From positions 4,234,715 through 4,298,714 of the forward strand of contig JAKZAP010000008.1 of NCBI GenBank assembly GCA_023053575.1: 64,000 nucleotides of DNA, in the 5' to 3' direction. The notes below the pieces were generated by a model that was not told the DNA's origin, did no database searches, and worked only from the letters and a program-made list of their open reading frames with translations. The DNA comes from Branchinecta lynchi. Taxonomy: Eukaryota; Arthropoda; Branchiopoda; Anostraca; Branchinectidae. Below, piece by piece: positions 1 through 15,200 of this stretch. Numbering within the stretch: position 1 is the stretch's first letter; every line of letters starts with the position of its first letter. The position numbers and the translations under genes are program-made.

Positions 1-47
1 CAACGACTACCAACCATCTTTAACGTTAAAAGTGGAGAAGAACTTAC

Positions 48-205
48 GTCAGCAGCATTGCATTATCGTTTTTCAACTTCAGTTCCAAATTTCTATAATC
101 CCTAAACTCTGCCAAGGCGACTGATGCATCCAAACTGGCAGAAGCATTCTCCCAATGAATTATATCGACCACGACAACTGTGACGTCATAAGAGTCTGAG
201 TAGAT
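48..205 (-). CDS. Gene B exon 4: reprolysin domain, second segment
   Basis: The acceptor is TTTTTTTGCAG| directly before ATC, and the donor is CTGAC|GTAAGT. It continues exon 3 in phase 0, so IVNM is followed by IYSDSYDVTVVVVDIIHW. This corresponds to the family pattern NivNxiYrxlnixvvLvdvxiW. The exon ends at KNDNAMLLT, matching the ADAM motif HDNAQLLTG that precedes the zinc-binding helix. The last codon is split (phase 2) and the next exon lies beyond position 1. Confidence 0.88.
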
Positions 206-3200
206 CTGCAAAAAAATCCTTAGCTCCTGGCCTTGTCGAATGTGAAGCAGAAAAAATGGCAATACATCCGTAATTTCAACTGCATCCATACCATACTATG
301 TTTCTCTCGTAACTAATCATTTATACCAAGGTGTTTTTTTATTCTAACCGATCTTATTCGTCAGGATCACGACTAAAGGACATATTGGCCTAGGACTAGG
401 ATTCATGATCTCTATATCTTCCAAGTTACATCCAAATCCTTCCATATGTTTGGACCATAAGGTTGTCACAAGACTTCTAGCCCTCCAACCCCACTTCCCG
501 TACAACGCCTCCAAATGTAGCCAAATATGATTTACTTTGCAGTTTAACGGGATATGGCTGATACCCGACAGTCTAATTACACATCACTAATTCACTTCAA
601 TAGGCCTGAAAACAGGATACAAATGCGTTACTTCCTTTGGCCGCTATCCCAGATAACCAATTTCAGCAGATGAACTTATTCTTTCGGATTTATGGTACCT
701 CTACAGGGTTGTCCCCACACGCTTGTAATGTTCACCAATCGCAAATGTAAGCCAGTGCCGAAAACTAAAATAAAAAAGTCCGATTCCTTGCAGGGCATAT
801 CGTCTTCTCATCGTCGACAGGCTCCACACATGTCACGCTGGATACGCAGGCCTTCGTTGAAATTCAAATTCTCCGCGTCTAGACGAATTTTGGTTTGTCG
901 TGCAAGCGTCGCACACTCTGAATGTTAGTACTAGAGCCCGGGATGAAAAATAGCAAAATCGCTTAGATAAATCAACACATTTCAGTGTATTCAAGATGCA
1001 AAAAACAGCTGGCTTTTCAGTTAAGCTTTAAGCTTGTATTTTGGTGCATTGTACTCTAAAATCGTGAGTTTTAGTGGATTGAAATTGTAAATACTAAACT
1101 TCTTGATTGACATATACAGCAACATTCTGTGCAAAAGAAGTTCTGGATTAATAAACTGAACGATGTGGTAAATTGTTTTACATGTCACATCTACGTCATC
1201 AGCTCCTACAACCCGTTAAAGCTGCGTTCGATTTACTCTTGTCCCGCTCCTGTCTCAGTCCTGTCAGCCAAATGCCGGTTTATTTAACTGCCTTTTCCGC
1301 TTTATGCCGTTTATTTGTCCTGTCAGCTGACAATTGTCCTGACGCCGTGAACGATGACATGCTCTCGGAGCTAGTTTCGTGTCCTGTCTCGGGTAGATTC
1401 CTCGATGGCGTTTTATTTGCGATGCTTGTCCGGTGAGTCGTTCACCTGACAAGGCTAAATAAAACAGGTTTCAACCGTGACAAGGCAGTAACAAGAAGAC
1501 AGGACCGAGACAAGGAGGACTCAAATCGAACGCAGCTTAAGTTTCATTCAAACAAAAACACCCATTTTCAGCTCAAGATACGCGATCACGCAATTGAGAT
1601 TCCAAAACAGTGCTACCCGAAAAAGGTCTGTAGTCAAAGATTTCGATGGCAACCGTCATAGATTTCCCAGTTTCCTTATCACAAACGCTGAAAGGTTAAA
1701 TTTCGGAAAACTGTCCAAATTGCAAATAACTGTGAAACGGTAAGGAATTGATATTCTAGAAGAAGGAGTTACTGACAAAACCAAGAGTTCCTAATAGTAA
1801 CTGAGTTTCAAGAGTTCTTAAAAATAAGACCAGTAAGGCCACCCCCTGGGCAGAAAAGGAGGGGGAGTTTGATTTTCGAAAATAGACTTTTATCACAAAA
1901 ACTCCTACAAGTCTACCAGGGCTAGATGACTGCGACGAAATCATCTGGATCTCTACAAAAGTCAAACGCCTTCCTCGTCCTCTGTCCACATTCTAACCTA
2001 ACAATTTGTTCCTTCTATTATCCTCGCGTAAAAATGCATGCTCTCGCCCTGAGTTGCAAAATAAACTTAGACAGGCGAGTCTCCAAATACCAAAAACTTG
2101 ACTATAGATTCAATATAACACTAATTTTCTGACCCTCTTCCCATTTTTGTTGGTGCACCCCAAGGAGAAAAAAAAAGTAACGCTCCCTGTACCAATTTTA
2201 ATTTTCTTGGTGAAGTATAGTCTTGCTTCCGATTATCCAGCTTTATCAAAGTTTTGTACGATCAATTTGGGCTTACCGCTGAACAAAGTTCCCGAATCGA
2301 AAACGTCCAGAAAAGAGCCCTTAGAATTTATTAATGGTGAAGGAAAGGTCCCGTACGTTATCTGTCAAAATAAGTTCCAGTTACTATTTCGATAAGAATT
2401 AAAAACTAATCTTTACATGTGTTTTGGTAAACGAACCCTTTCATTCGTATAGTACTCCAAGAATTAACTCCCCGACTGCATAATATCCTCCCCGCAAGAT
2501 TTTCACCCCAAAGTCTCAGAACAGAACATAAACATTCCAAGATTTAACTCCAATTGCTCCGACGCACGAAATGTACAGAAAGAGTTCTGTATCGTCTTTA
2601 GTAAACTAACATGCATACTGTGGTCATTTATTTTAGTTCTTTTTTGTGCTCAATTTAAATTTTCATTTATGACAAACTTCGAAGATATAAAAGAAGCATT
2701 TTGCACATATTTATGTTTGAAAATTTTTACGTTGATGACGTCAAAATCAAATTTGGCGTCTTCGCTATCATAGTTACTTCATTAATAAATTCTGTTCTGC
2801 TCTTCAATAGATGGTCGGATCCGAAAAAGGTATGCTCTCATGATATCGGGTCAAAGTTTCATCGCATTAGCTTATGTTTGTGCCGACTAGCTAAATTTGG
2901 CATTTCGGTCAAAGGCTACAATTTTAGGGCTAAAAAAGGAAGACATACCATATTCACGATGTTCACGATTGTATGACATCTATCGCGAACTTTCGCCATG
3001 CTCTTATTATATTTCACGAACAGCAGATCGTCGACTACTAACACAGTTTCGACATGATGCTTTTTTCGTACCGGCAACACGGATCGGTTCACCTCCCTAC
3101 GCTGCCGTTGATTCACAAAGGAAGTTACATTGACGAAGTAGGTGGTATTGTAATACAAGATGATAATTGAGTTGTCTCCCATCAGTACTGCTCTAAAAGT

Positions 3201-6200
3201 AAATCAAGTTTCTCAACTCCCTGGTTGGAACGAAATAAAAAATATCCCATATATTTCACCGTCCATTCAGCCCTCATTACGGTGTCGACTGTTAAGAGCT
3301 ACAAATAGAAATCAGGGGATCGACTAATAACGGGAATGGAACGGAAGGACACGCTGCAGTAGGAACGCCTACTAAATACGGGAACGCGTACTAAAAACAG
3401 GAACAACATACTAAAACCTGGAACACTGCACCAGGGGGAACATTACTAAAAGGGGGAACGCTGCACCGTCCTTCTTTTTTTAGTAGTTTGCTTGGGTACG
3501 AGTTCCATATCATCCCGGTGCACATTCGCACTAGGGGCAAGGCTCATGTTTTTTTTATCCACGTGCACGATCCCTGTTCTAGAAGCCGTGTTTCTTCACT
3601 TAGACGAGTTTTAAGCAGCGCCCTTGTTCTTTAGTACTTGCTGCAGGAGGAACAAGAAAGAAAAAAGGGTATGCAGGACCCCTGTTCTTGTCACTTGGTT
3701 CCATTTTCATGACGGCCAATTATTATAAACAGGAATGCAGGAGCCCTGTTCTAGTACTTGTGTTTCTTCGCTTAGCCACGATTTTAGCTGGGCCCTTGTT
3801 CCTTAATACGTTCTATTCCCGTTTTTAGTCGATCCCAGAAATCACAATACATCCCATTCCAGGATATTATCGTCAGTAATAATTTTGGTTATTCGATTTC
3901 TTACCAACTAATAAGTTTCTGGCTGTACTGATCGACGTTTTAGTGCCAATTTGACGGGCGGCAATACGAGTCTTATCCACAACTTCTACATCTATCGACA
4001 CTACGTTAGCGGTGGAATAACAGTATTCCCGCAAATGTTGGTTTCAACCAGCGAAAAGAAAGCGCACAGTACCCAAAGGCCTCTAGCTTCCGTCTAAACA
4101 AGCTAGGGGATTTAACAGTTTAAAAAAGACCTTCGTGATCCTTGTAATCCGATTGACAAGCCCTTTAAAACACATCGCGTACTAGAAATGGTCTTTTCAT
4201 AATGAACTCGTCCAGAAAAAGATTTCCGAAGAATTTTTATTTTTGAAGTGAAGGGATACCTCACTTCGTAAAAGCTTTCTGTCTGTTCGTCCGTATGTGA
4301 GCACGATAACTCTCGAAGGGAATGATATATTTTGCTGAAAATTGGTGTAAGGAGCCTTTTTCGTCGTAGATGGGCTCTGTAGCCTTAGATTTAGGGGTGG
4401 GGAGGGGGTTCAAATTAATGGGCAAACAAAATGGTTTTAAAAAGCTAATGTGATAGTCTAATGTCGATTATGGAGTAAGAAGACATGCTGAACACGATGG
4501 TGAAAACCATTTTCCCGCCGGACAAGTAGTTCGTCCGGAATCCGGCCAAAACCAGAAAATTTGATGAAAGTAAAAGTTTTATTCGTAGTTGATTAGATAT
4601 ACGATTTAGAAGTAAGAAGATACGATTTAGAAGTAAGAAGAGATGCCGAATCCGTGTATGACAATCGTTTTTTACCCGAACATATAGTTTGCCTGGAATC
4701 CGTCTGGCAATAATTAAGTCGTACACAATTGTTAACAATTGTTTACGATCATTAACAACTGGAAACAATTGTTAACAACTGTAAACAATTTTTAACGATT
4801 TGAAATAGTTGTTTCCGATCGTAATTGTGTTGCGAGAGCAACAGTTTGGTTTTGTCCTCTTTTTTTTTTTTTTCCTAGCACTCCGATTTCATTTTATTCC
4901 TGGTAACTGGTAAGGGTCTAACCTGTGCGGTTTTTACGGAAAGTGTGGACATTAGGCCGGATTGTAGAATATGACATTACATTTTGGAAAGCTCCATATA
5001 ACTCTTGCCTGAGGCCAAAAAGGATGGTTTTTGCTTGTCCTCGAGCCACAGCCTACGGTGTGCGAAGTGAAGGTGAGTTATATAGCCCGTGTCAGAGAAG
5101 ACTATCTGAAGTTGTGCAGCCAACCTTTCGTTTGTCAAATCATGTTTCTGCTTTGGAGTGTTAAGCTCCGCAACAGCACGCAAGCAGGCACCAGTTTCAA
5201 ATTGAAGATCGGCTAAAATCAATAAGTGTTAAATATATGCAGCAGTTACCCGGCCCCACAGCCAACATATATAAATAGATAAATCTACAGAAACAGAAAA
5301 GTGGCTTTTTCCCACGGTTCCGAAAGTGCTGCCATCTGTTGGTTCTATCCATTTATGTCCGCGATTTCAGCTGAGTTAATCATTCGTTATTTTGCAACTG
5401 GGTTTGCGGCAGAGAAATGGTATGGGTTTGCGGCAGAGAAATGGAAATGGTGCCTCTTAAACTTTTAAAGTTCTCTCATTCCTAAAGAAACTGGAGCTTA
5501 TCCTTTGTTCCTTTCTAAGTGGTGACGTTAGAAAGTTGGCCTACGGCAGAAAAGTCATCTTTTGAAGTAAGACAGGTAGATTTTTTTTTCGACGGCAATC
5601 GATAGCCCTTGATAAGCTGATCAAAGTATATGTCATCCATATTTTGGTACAAAAATTCCTTCATGAGATAAACCAGTTTGAAAATTTTAAGGGGTTGACA
5701 ACGTCAGTAGTAAGGTACACACTGGAACCAAAAATAGGCGATACCAGTTGTGAGAGATGTAGGGGACTTGTAAGCAACAGTCGACTGTTAGCTTTTGATA
5801 GAAATAAGAAGAGTCCGGATGGGAAATATGCGTGTCCCCTTTGCGGTGGTGAAGATGAGGATATTGGCCATTTTCTAAGCCGGTGCCAAGAGCTTTCGGA
5901 TCTCCGTAGGGAGATTTTCGGTGGGTATATCCCGACACTCCCTGGTATCCTGAGGTGTACATCCGCCCAGGCGATTAGTAAGATTTGTAGGTTTGTGTCT
6001 AGAGCGTTAGAATATAGAAAGCTTTCCGTAGATTAGCTGTGTGTTGATTGACGTTTCTGTGTATTAATAACCTGTACCTGTATATGGCCCTCGGGCTTTT
6101 TCAAATACAACTATTATTATTATTATTAATCATCTACGGCAATGAGGGGTTTGCAGCTTTTCCTAGTTGGTGTACCTGTTATTCGTTTCCAATGTATGCG

Positions 6201-9200
6201 ATGGTAAGAACAATTAGGTTCCAATGGGGACTTTTAAGTAATAATCGGCTTTTATGCTACAATCATCTTCAGCGATGAGCGGTTTGCAACTGTTGCTAGC
6301 TGGTGTACCCATTATTTGTTTTCGGTGAACTTGATGGGAGAGGGACTTGTAAGTAGGGATCGGTTCACGAGGGGCTAGAAATTATTGCAAATGGGTGCAC
6401 ATTGTATTCGATTTCTATAAATCTGACGGTAAGAAAGTTTGTGTCGATGGTCGATCGCTGTAACCTAGGATTAACTGTTTACACAACGGATACAAACGAA
6501 AATGTAAAACAATGAGGTAGTTACATAATAGTTAATAGTGTCATCTACTGTATTTTAATCCTGAAAACTTACGGATAGCTTTATAATACCAACTAGATTA
6601 TAAAAGATATTGTTCCAAGTTTTCATCCGTCACGATGTCTACGATTGAAAAGGATACAGTTCAACTGACTGCAAAGGCAATTTAGTCCCTTCTTCGGGTA
6701 TTCTTTTGTTGTTGTTTTTACAGCGCTGACTGTTATCATCTTCAGCGATGAGGGGCTTCCAACTTTTGCTAGCTGGTGTACCCATTATTTGTTTCCGGTG
6801 ACCTTGATGTCTATCACGGGGGAGGGACTTGTAAGTAAGAATCTACTCACGAGGGGCTAGAAATTTGTGCAAATTGGTGCACATTGTATTTGCAGCGGTA
6901 GTAGGGAAGTTGAATTTTGTTAAGTTGGAAACGATCAAAATAGTTTAACTGAAACGGTGAGTCTGAACTGTAATTTTACAACTGTTTATGATTGTCTTTT
7001 TTTTGTATGGTGCAAAGGTCATATTCAGCTGAATTTCATTGGAGCTAAATTTGAAACGGTTGGAAAGAACTGTTTCCAATCGTAATTTTACAACTGTTTA
7101 CGATTTTTTTTTTTTTTCAAGTGCAATTAAAGAACTGTTTACAATCGTTTTCAGTTGTTTTCAATCGAAAACAGTTCGTTCGGTTTTCAAGTCCTGAAAC
7201 AAGACCTGCGTTTTAGCAGCAGTAGCCTATTAGGGAAGTAAAATTTTTATTTTAGTTGAAAACGATCAACATTGTTTAACTTTAACGGCGAATCTGAAAT
7301 TCCAGTCGGAATTTTACAACTGTTTACGATCGTTTTCAGTTGTTTTCGATCGAAAACAGTTGGTTCGGTTTTCAAGTCCCGAAACAAGACCTGATTTTTT
7401 AGAGAGGTAGTAGGGAAGTTGAATTTTTTTTTTTTTTTTGAAAACGATGAACATAGTTTAACCGAAACGGCGAATCTGAAATCCCATTTGTAAACGATTG
7501 GAAACAACTGTTTACGATCGTTTTCATTAGTTTTTGATCGTTTTCAATTGTTTTCAGTTGTTTTCAAACGGAAACAGTTGGTTTGATTTTCAAGTCCTGA
7601 AACAAGACCTGATTTTTAGCAACGGTAGGGAAGGGAATTTTGTTGAGTTGCAAACGACCAAATAATTTAACTGAAACAGTGAATCTAAAATTCCAATCGT
7701 AAACAATTGGAACAACTGTTTCACCGTAATTTTTAACTGTTTACGATTGTTTCTTCAAGTTTCAGTGTACAACTGTTTACGGTTGTTTTCAGTTGTTTTC
7801 GGTCGATTTCAGTTGTTTTAAATCGGAAACAGTTGGTTTGGTTTTCAAGTTCTAAAACAAGACCTGACAATTTTTGACAATTTTAATAACGGTAGTAGGG
7901 AAGATGAATTTTGTTGAGTTGTAAACGATTAAAACAATTTAACTGAAACGGCGAATCTAAAATCAAATATAGCTCCTTAATATCGTTAATTGTACTGAAT
8001 CACAGAAAATTAAGCATTAGGTCAAGTTGGAAAGAAGTCGAAGTCCTTCCACTTATCGACACGCTACAGTTTAGGGCATAGGATAGGGGTGCAGTGGAGG
8101 TGGAAGAAACAACTGTTTTCAATCGGAAAAATAGAACTGGAAACATCGCGTCACCAAAATAAACTAGTTCCAGTAGCTTCGCGAACGAACCGCCACGCAA
8201 ATTCGTGTGTACCTTTTTTTACGGATTTGTTAAACAAAGCCGATTGATATTTTCTTTTTCTCTTTGTGTTATTTTGTTATTTAGCATAGTGAAGCAACGC
8301 AAATTAGCTGTCAGCTACGATGTTGTCTAAATAAACCTATCTCTCTCTCTCTCAATTGTTTTCAATCGTAAAATAACAATTGGAAACAATCGGTTTCAAT
8401 AGTAAACAACTGTTTTCGATCGTAAAAATACTATTGGAAACAGTCATTTTCAATCGTAAAATAACGATTGGAAACAATCATTTTCGATCGTAAACAGCTG
8501 TTTCCGATCGTAAAAATACGATTGGAAACAACTGGTTTTGGTCGTAAAAATACGATCGTTAACAACTGTTTGCAATCGCAAACGATTGGTAACAACTGTT
8601 GACAATCGTAAGCGATTGGCAACAACTGTTTACAATCGTAAATGATTGGAAACAACTGTTTACAATTGTAAACAAGTGTTTCCAATCGTAAAAAACAATG
8701 GTTTACGATCGTTTCTAATTGTTTACGATTGAAAAAAATCCCAGAATACGATTGTAAAAAAACGATTGTTTATAATCGTTTACGACTTGAATTATTTCCA
8801 TACGGGAAGTAAATTTTTATCTGAATTTGACGAGATGTTCGATATAGGTGAAAGAAGAAACTCTGAATTCGTTTTTTAGCTTTCTTTTTTCGCCAGACAA
8901 GTAGTTCCGGAATTCGGCCGAAACCGGAAAATTGTAAGGCAGGAAGTTTTCGGCAAAATAAATATGACTTATAGGGGTAAACACACAGCTATTAGGTCTT
9001 AAGTTGTTTCCGAATTTTAATAGTAAAATGTTGGAGGAGTCTGGCGAAGACAAGACCCAATTGTCAGGATCAAATACTGAATTTTTGGGATCCCATCGAA
9101 ACCTTTGGTCTTGATCATGATGCCCCATAAAATTAGCGATTTATTTAGCGATACCTGTTGTATCTACTCTGGCTTCCCACTCTCTGACGCGGCGGTTGGA

Positions 9201-12200
9201 CACAAAACATTTGAAAAATGTTTGCGGTATATTGAACAAGAACTACGAGCTCATTTGGCAATCGTTACGAGTAAGTGGTACAAGAAAGTAGATGAGAATG
9301 TCACAAATTCCCCCCTTCATTCCCCCTAGGATGGGACCTAGAAATAAGATATCTAATTTCACGTGAGGCTGAGCATTTCCGACATCGCCTCGGATGATCT
9401 AGGGAAAATGTTTCACCATACTCGTTTGATGAGTGCCGTACCATTACTGGTACGCCTTGCCCTCAAACTTCCTTACCTGAATTTGGTTCAGCCACATATA
9501 CAGATTATCTGAGACATCTTCTCTTTCACTCAGCTCGAAGCTTTTTTCGGGAAACTCCGGTACCCCCCACAACCCACCGTGTTCAGGTCCAGACCGGACC
9601 CTAAAACATGTCATCTAGGACACATGGTCTCTATTCTTTCCAAGTTTTATTCAAATCACTCAGTCCGTTTGACCACTTCGCGAGCTACAAATCCCCCCCC
9701 CCCCCCTCCAACTCCTCTCACTGTGGTTAAATACGAATAGGACACATTAGCTTCGCATCTCTGACTTCTTCTCTTGTTGTCCTTCAAGCTTGACTCGAAT
9801 TGTAACATATCTGCAAATTTCCGGTTTCGCCTGATCCTCCTCCTATGCCATTGCCAGATCCGGTCCGGACGCCAAACAACAAACTAGGCAGCATGAACTC
9901 GATACTGTCCAGGTTGCATCCCAGTCGTCCCATTCGTTTGGTTTTTGACCATGTCACACAGTTTACCCCCCCCCCCCTTCAGCTACCCCAGCCAATGCCG
10001 CATGTGACTCGGAGACTTGTTTTGCATACCTAGCACATTAGTTCTTATCACCCATAAAGTTTCACTCCAATCGGACCACCCGTTCGCAAACCACGCAAGT
10101 TAGTAATTTCCGGATTCCGCTTGAATTAACTCCCCCGAAATGGCCGGATCCAGGACCAGAACATTCCATAGGGCAACATTTCCTATTTAGTCGGGTGGCT
10201 AATATGCCTGCCTAGTTTCATCGTCCTTGGCAATCTCAAGAATCTATTTACGGCATGTGCTTCTTCTTCCCACCAAATTCCATCCCGATCCCTCGGACCT
10301 AGGCGTTTCACGAATATTCCGGTGTCCTCCTTCACCCTCCCCCCACAAGTATAGGATCCGGTCCAAGCTTGACACGGAACGTCTGAGGCGACACCTCTTT
10401 CTCCTTGCCAAGTTTCATTCAAATCCGATCGCCCGTTCGACAGTTATGACTACCACAAGATTCCGGATAACTCATCCCTACACTCCCCCACGATGATCGG
10501 ATCATGCAAACGGCTATTGTCAAGTCATTTTGCTTGAGTCTCTGATAAGCCAGCCCAGTTGCATCGTCCTAGTACATCAGGAAGTACCACACTCACGGAT
10601 GATCAGAAATCTGCCCCCCCCCCCCCCAAGTGCCCGAATACTCTCCGGCTATGTTAATGATGTATCTAGGACTTGTGCTTAATCTTCCACCAATTTTCAT
10701 CTTAATCCCTCCCCTCTGCGCGTTTCCCATGGTTTCTGGCACCCCTCTCAAACTCCCCCCCCCCCCCAAGTCGGATCCGGTCCGGATTTTATGTGGATCG
10801 TCTGAGACACGAGGTCTTTCCAAATACCAAGTTTCATAAGATCCAATCAGCCGTTCAAGAGTTATAAATACCTCAAGATTCCAGATTCCCCCTCCCTCCA
10901 CTCCCCCCATGATGATCGGATCATGCAAACGACTATTTTCAAGTCAGCTTATTCTCGTCCCTGATACGCCAGCCCAGTAGCACCGTCCTAGTACATCAGG
11001 ACGCACCGAACTCACGGATAATCAGAAATCCGGACCTCCCCCCCCCCCATTACTCCCCCCATAGTGCCCAAATCCGGTCCGGTTATGTCAAGGATGTATA
11101 TAGGAGAAGTGCTTGCTCTTAAGTTTCATTCTGATCCCTCCACTCTAAGTGTTTCCCAAGATTTCTGTTTACCGTCTCCAACTGCCCCGAAATCACCCGA
11201 TCCGGTCCGGATTTTATGTGTATCGTCTGAGACACGAGGTCTTTCCAAATACCAAGTTTCACTTAATTTCCGATCACCAATTCTTCCACCCTCCCTCCAC
11301 TCTCCCCACGATGCTCGGATCGGGAAAGTGACTATTTCTAACTTAATCGTTTGAGGTCCCTGGTATGCCTGCCAAGTTTCATCGTCCTAGCTTATTTGGA
11401 AGTACGCGAACTAGCGAAATCCGAACCGGAAATTGCGATCGCTATATGGCACTTGGCCGAAAGGCAAGTGCCATACAAATTAGGAAAACCAAGCAGAAGA
11501 AAAGAAATTAGAAGCGCTAGATACAAAATTGACCGTCTACCTACAAATCTTCTAAAAATAAAATACAGGTTTTGAAGCTTTTCATTTATATTCTCTGAAA
11601 AGATTAATTAGCGGACCATATAGCTTTCGGAAAAGTTTGTTCTCTGTGATTGAATTGACTTGTCTAAAGTTAAAAGAGTTGAATCACAAGCATTCTAGCA
11701 CTTGCAAGTGCTAGCCAAGCCAAGTGCTACCCAAGACCCAAGATGAAGCCACGACTCGATCCGACCGCTGGGCCATGTAGTGGCGCGACAGGGGGAGGCT
11801 GGGATAATAGTTTGACTATGGATCTAAGAAAATATTTTTATTGTAGTAGGCATATCTGTCACGTGCAACGCACACTAGCGACTGTACGGACGGGTTTTAA
11901 AGCTGACAACACATTGACAATTCACGGACTGTTCTAAGGTCGCCCAAAACCTCCAAAAATAGACCCGAAGAAAACAAAATCTCGCATAAATAATCACAAA
12001 ATCTGAACCAAAGGTCCTAAATTATCACTTCAACCCCACTGGAAGTTTAACTTCTTTTACAACTTATTAAAAAATTAAAAGTCACTTCTTACTGCGTTTT
12101 TCAATTTTTTTTTTTTTACAAAAATCACAATGCTTCGATAATCTTCCTCTGTGGTTTCTTCAACCCCAAGCGGAGGTTGCTCTCGCTCTTGGCGGGCAGA

Positions 12201-15200
12201 AGCTTCCTGGTGCCATCGCGGCCACCAAGGTTGGAGACACACCCTTAATCGCATTTTCCTTTTCGTTTTCGCGAGTAAGGCATTGCCGTACATGCGCGTG
12301 GTTGCTTGTTCTCGTCGGAATTTGCAATCAGAGACCCAGCTTCTGATGCGTGATTTGCAACAGGACAAGCTGCAGCTGCTGCTAATGCTGCTGCTGCTGG
12401 TCGTTCGTTTCGCCTGAATGGTTGTTTTGGCCCCGTCTGCGGCCTTCGATAGGGTTGTGGCCTGTTTTGTTTTGCCGGCTCTGCTGGCGGCGCGTGATTT
12501 TTGATTGCCAGTTCAGCAACTGCTGGCGGCACAGGAGAGGGTGATGACTCGCAGAATTCTGTGGAGTCGTACGTAATTTCGTCATTCATCGGTTCAGGTT
12601 GGTCTTTTGTTTGGGTTGCACTTGAGGCTTTAGCTGTACCTTCGCAGGTTTTGAAGTCCTTCTTTGCCTTCCGGCGCTGTCTTTGTGATGTCCTTGCTTT
12701 GCTTTCTAGCAGGAACATGTCCGGGTCAACTTCAAAGAAGTCGCTTATCCAAGATTCGAAGCTAGCAAGTGGTTTTTTCAATTGTTCACTTGGATAGTGA
12801 ACTGCCGTGGCAGTTAGCAAAACCATTAGTTCTCTGAATATGGTTGTACCAAGGACGACGTCGTCGGACAGGTTCTTCACAACCGCAAGCTTAGTGCCAA
12901 TAATTCCCCTTTTAATTCCAGCATCAGGTAAGTACGCGGGTACTTTACTACAGTGCCATGAACTCCAGTGACTGAAGACTGGCCTTGGACTTCATATCTC
13001 TGTGTCAGAAACTTGGCACTGAATAACGAGACATCGGAGCTGCTGTCCAACAGGACCGCCGCGGGAATTTCGTTTATTTTCCCTTTGAGGAAAGTCCTGA
13101 TCCCTCAGGACAACCCTGGTGGGGGTCAATACACCTTCTCGCCGCTGGTACCTCTCCTTTGCAAATGTGCCCTTTTGACCAAGGACTTTTGCACTTGAAG
13201 CAGAGCCCCTTAGACTTTTCATTTGTGTTTCCTGTGTCCGGTTTCCATTTTGGTATGGTTGCATAGTTGCTATCCATTTTGGTATGGTTGCATAGTTGCT
13301 AGTGCCTTGACTCTCAGACTCGAGCAAGAACGATCCACTTGGCCTCACGAAGAAGTGTTTACTCCGCGCTAGGACATAGTTCTCTGCTGAAGTTGCAAGT
13401 TCTTCCAGACTTTCAAGGCCTGTTTCCCGCAAGTGGATTTGGATTTCTCCTGAACAGGAGTTTAGAAATTGCTCTCGGACTATTTTGCCAGTAGTATTTG
13501 TTAGCTTTCCCCACAAGCCATCTAAATTTGATTGCGTGAGGGTCGGCTTGGACTCATTCAAATCGAGCCACTCCTGATCTTGTAGCCTGTGCAAGAACTG
13601 TAAGTGACACTCCTTCTTGTACTTGCGGCATGCTCTGAACTTCAGCCTGATACCTTCTTCGGTTATGTTATACCGATCTAGGATTCTCTTCTCCAGTTCT
13701 GGAAAACCCTGCATTTGATTTGTTTGCATGGAGGCGTAAGCTGCCCGAGCTTTACCTGTTAGATATGGTCGTCCGATGCGTATAACCCAAGTATCGCTCG
13801 GCCATTCGTTTGCGGAAGCGGTTCGTTTGAATATTTTCAAAAAGTGCTCGATGTTCTCCAAACGTTCGTCGAACTTCGTTAGATGAGCCTGGGTTGAGCC
13901 TTGAGCGCAACAGTTGCGTCCTGTAATGAATCTTTTTGCTTCCCTAGCTCATCAGCTAATTTTTACTCGTATTCCTGGCGTTCCCTCGCTAGTTTTTATG
14001 GCACTTGAGCTTACTCAAGTGCCATATAGCGATTGTAATTTCTGTCCGTCAGTCGGTCTGTCGGTCTGTCGGTCTGTCCGTCTGTTAGCCCGATAAATCT
14101 CGAAGGGGTTGAGGTATTTTGATGAAAATTGGCAAGAGGACTCTTTAGGTCAAAGTACAGGTCAAATTCGAAGATGGGCTATGTAGCTCTATATTTAGGT
14201 GTGGGGGAGGGGTTTGAAATTGAGGGGAACAAAACATATTTTTTAAAAGCTAATGAAATAGTCGAATTAGGGGTAAAGGGACATGCTGCATTCGAATATG
14301 AAATTTATTTTCTCGCCGGACAAATAGTTCATCCGGAATCCGACGAAAATCGGAAAATCTATGAAAAGTAAAAGTTTGATATGAAGTTGAGTGGAGGTTC
14401 ATAGGAGCAAGGAAACTTGTTGAGTCCAAATATGAGAATCCGGCCAAAACCGGAGAATTTATTAAAAGTATAAATTTTATTTAAATTTCATAAGATTTTC
14501 GATTTGCGGGTAAGTAGACATGCTGAATTCGCGTATGAAAACCATTTTCTCACCGGACGTATAGATCGCTCGAAATCCGGCTGAACCCGGGAAATTTGTT
14601 TAAAATAAAAGTTTTAAAGTAAAAATAAGAGATAACTTAGCGATGGAAGACTTTTGGAGAAACTGGGCTGTCAATGATGAGCCTCAAAACCTCGCTCAGT
14701 GACTTGCTGAAAAGAGGAAAAAACTTGAAGAACAAGAGCTACGAGCTCATATGGCACTTGTACGAGTAGGCTGTACAAGAAAGTAGATGAGAACCTCACA
14801 AAATACACCCGCCATCCAAAAATGCGGTTCGGAAATAGAAATAGGATATTTAGTTTCACTCATTTCTGAGCAGTTCCGGCATCGTCTCGATTGTCTGCAG
14901 CAAATGCACATGACTGTTCAAACTTTCATCCCAATAAATCCATTTGTTTGATCCCTAGACGTGCTACACGATTTCCGGTACTCACTCTATCTCCACCTAC
15001 CGTGGCCGAATAAGTTCCATCCCGATCGCTGCACTCTAAGCGTTTGTCAAGATTTCTGGTTCCCTCCACCAGCTCCCCCCCCCCCCCCAGTGACATCGGA
15101 TCCGGTCCGGATTTAAAGTGGGACGTCTGAGACACGAGGTCATGCTAAATATCAACTTTCATCAAGATTCGACCAACCGTTCGCAAGTTAAAAATACCTC

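Larger units (their letters stand above)
206..2948 (-). other. Gene B intron 3
   Basis: A 2.7 kb intron bounded by GTATGT (minus strand, 2948) and a T-rich GCAG acceptor (206). It holds a MITE (1220-1537) and a LINE tail fragment (2220-2395). Segments 206-1216, 1541-2200 and 2396-2948 show no feature I can recognise. Confidence 0.7.

Noticed and set aside
4977..5222. Open minus-strand frame with TTTTAG upstream
   Set aside because: No recognisable domain, and it cannot be placed in gene B without breaking the phase-matched exon 2-3 junction.
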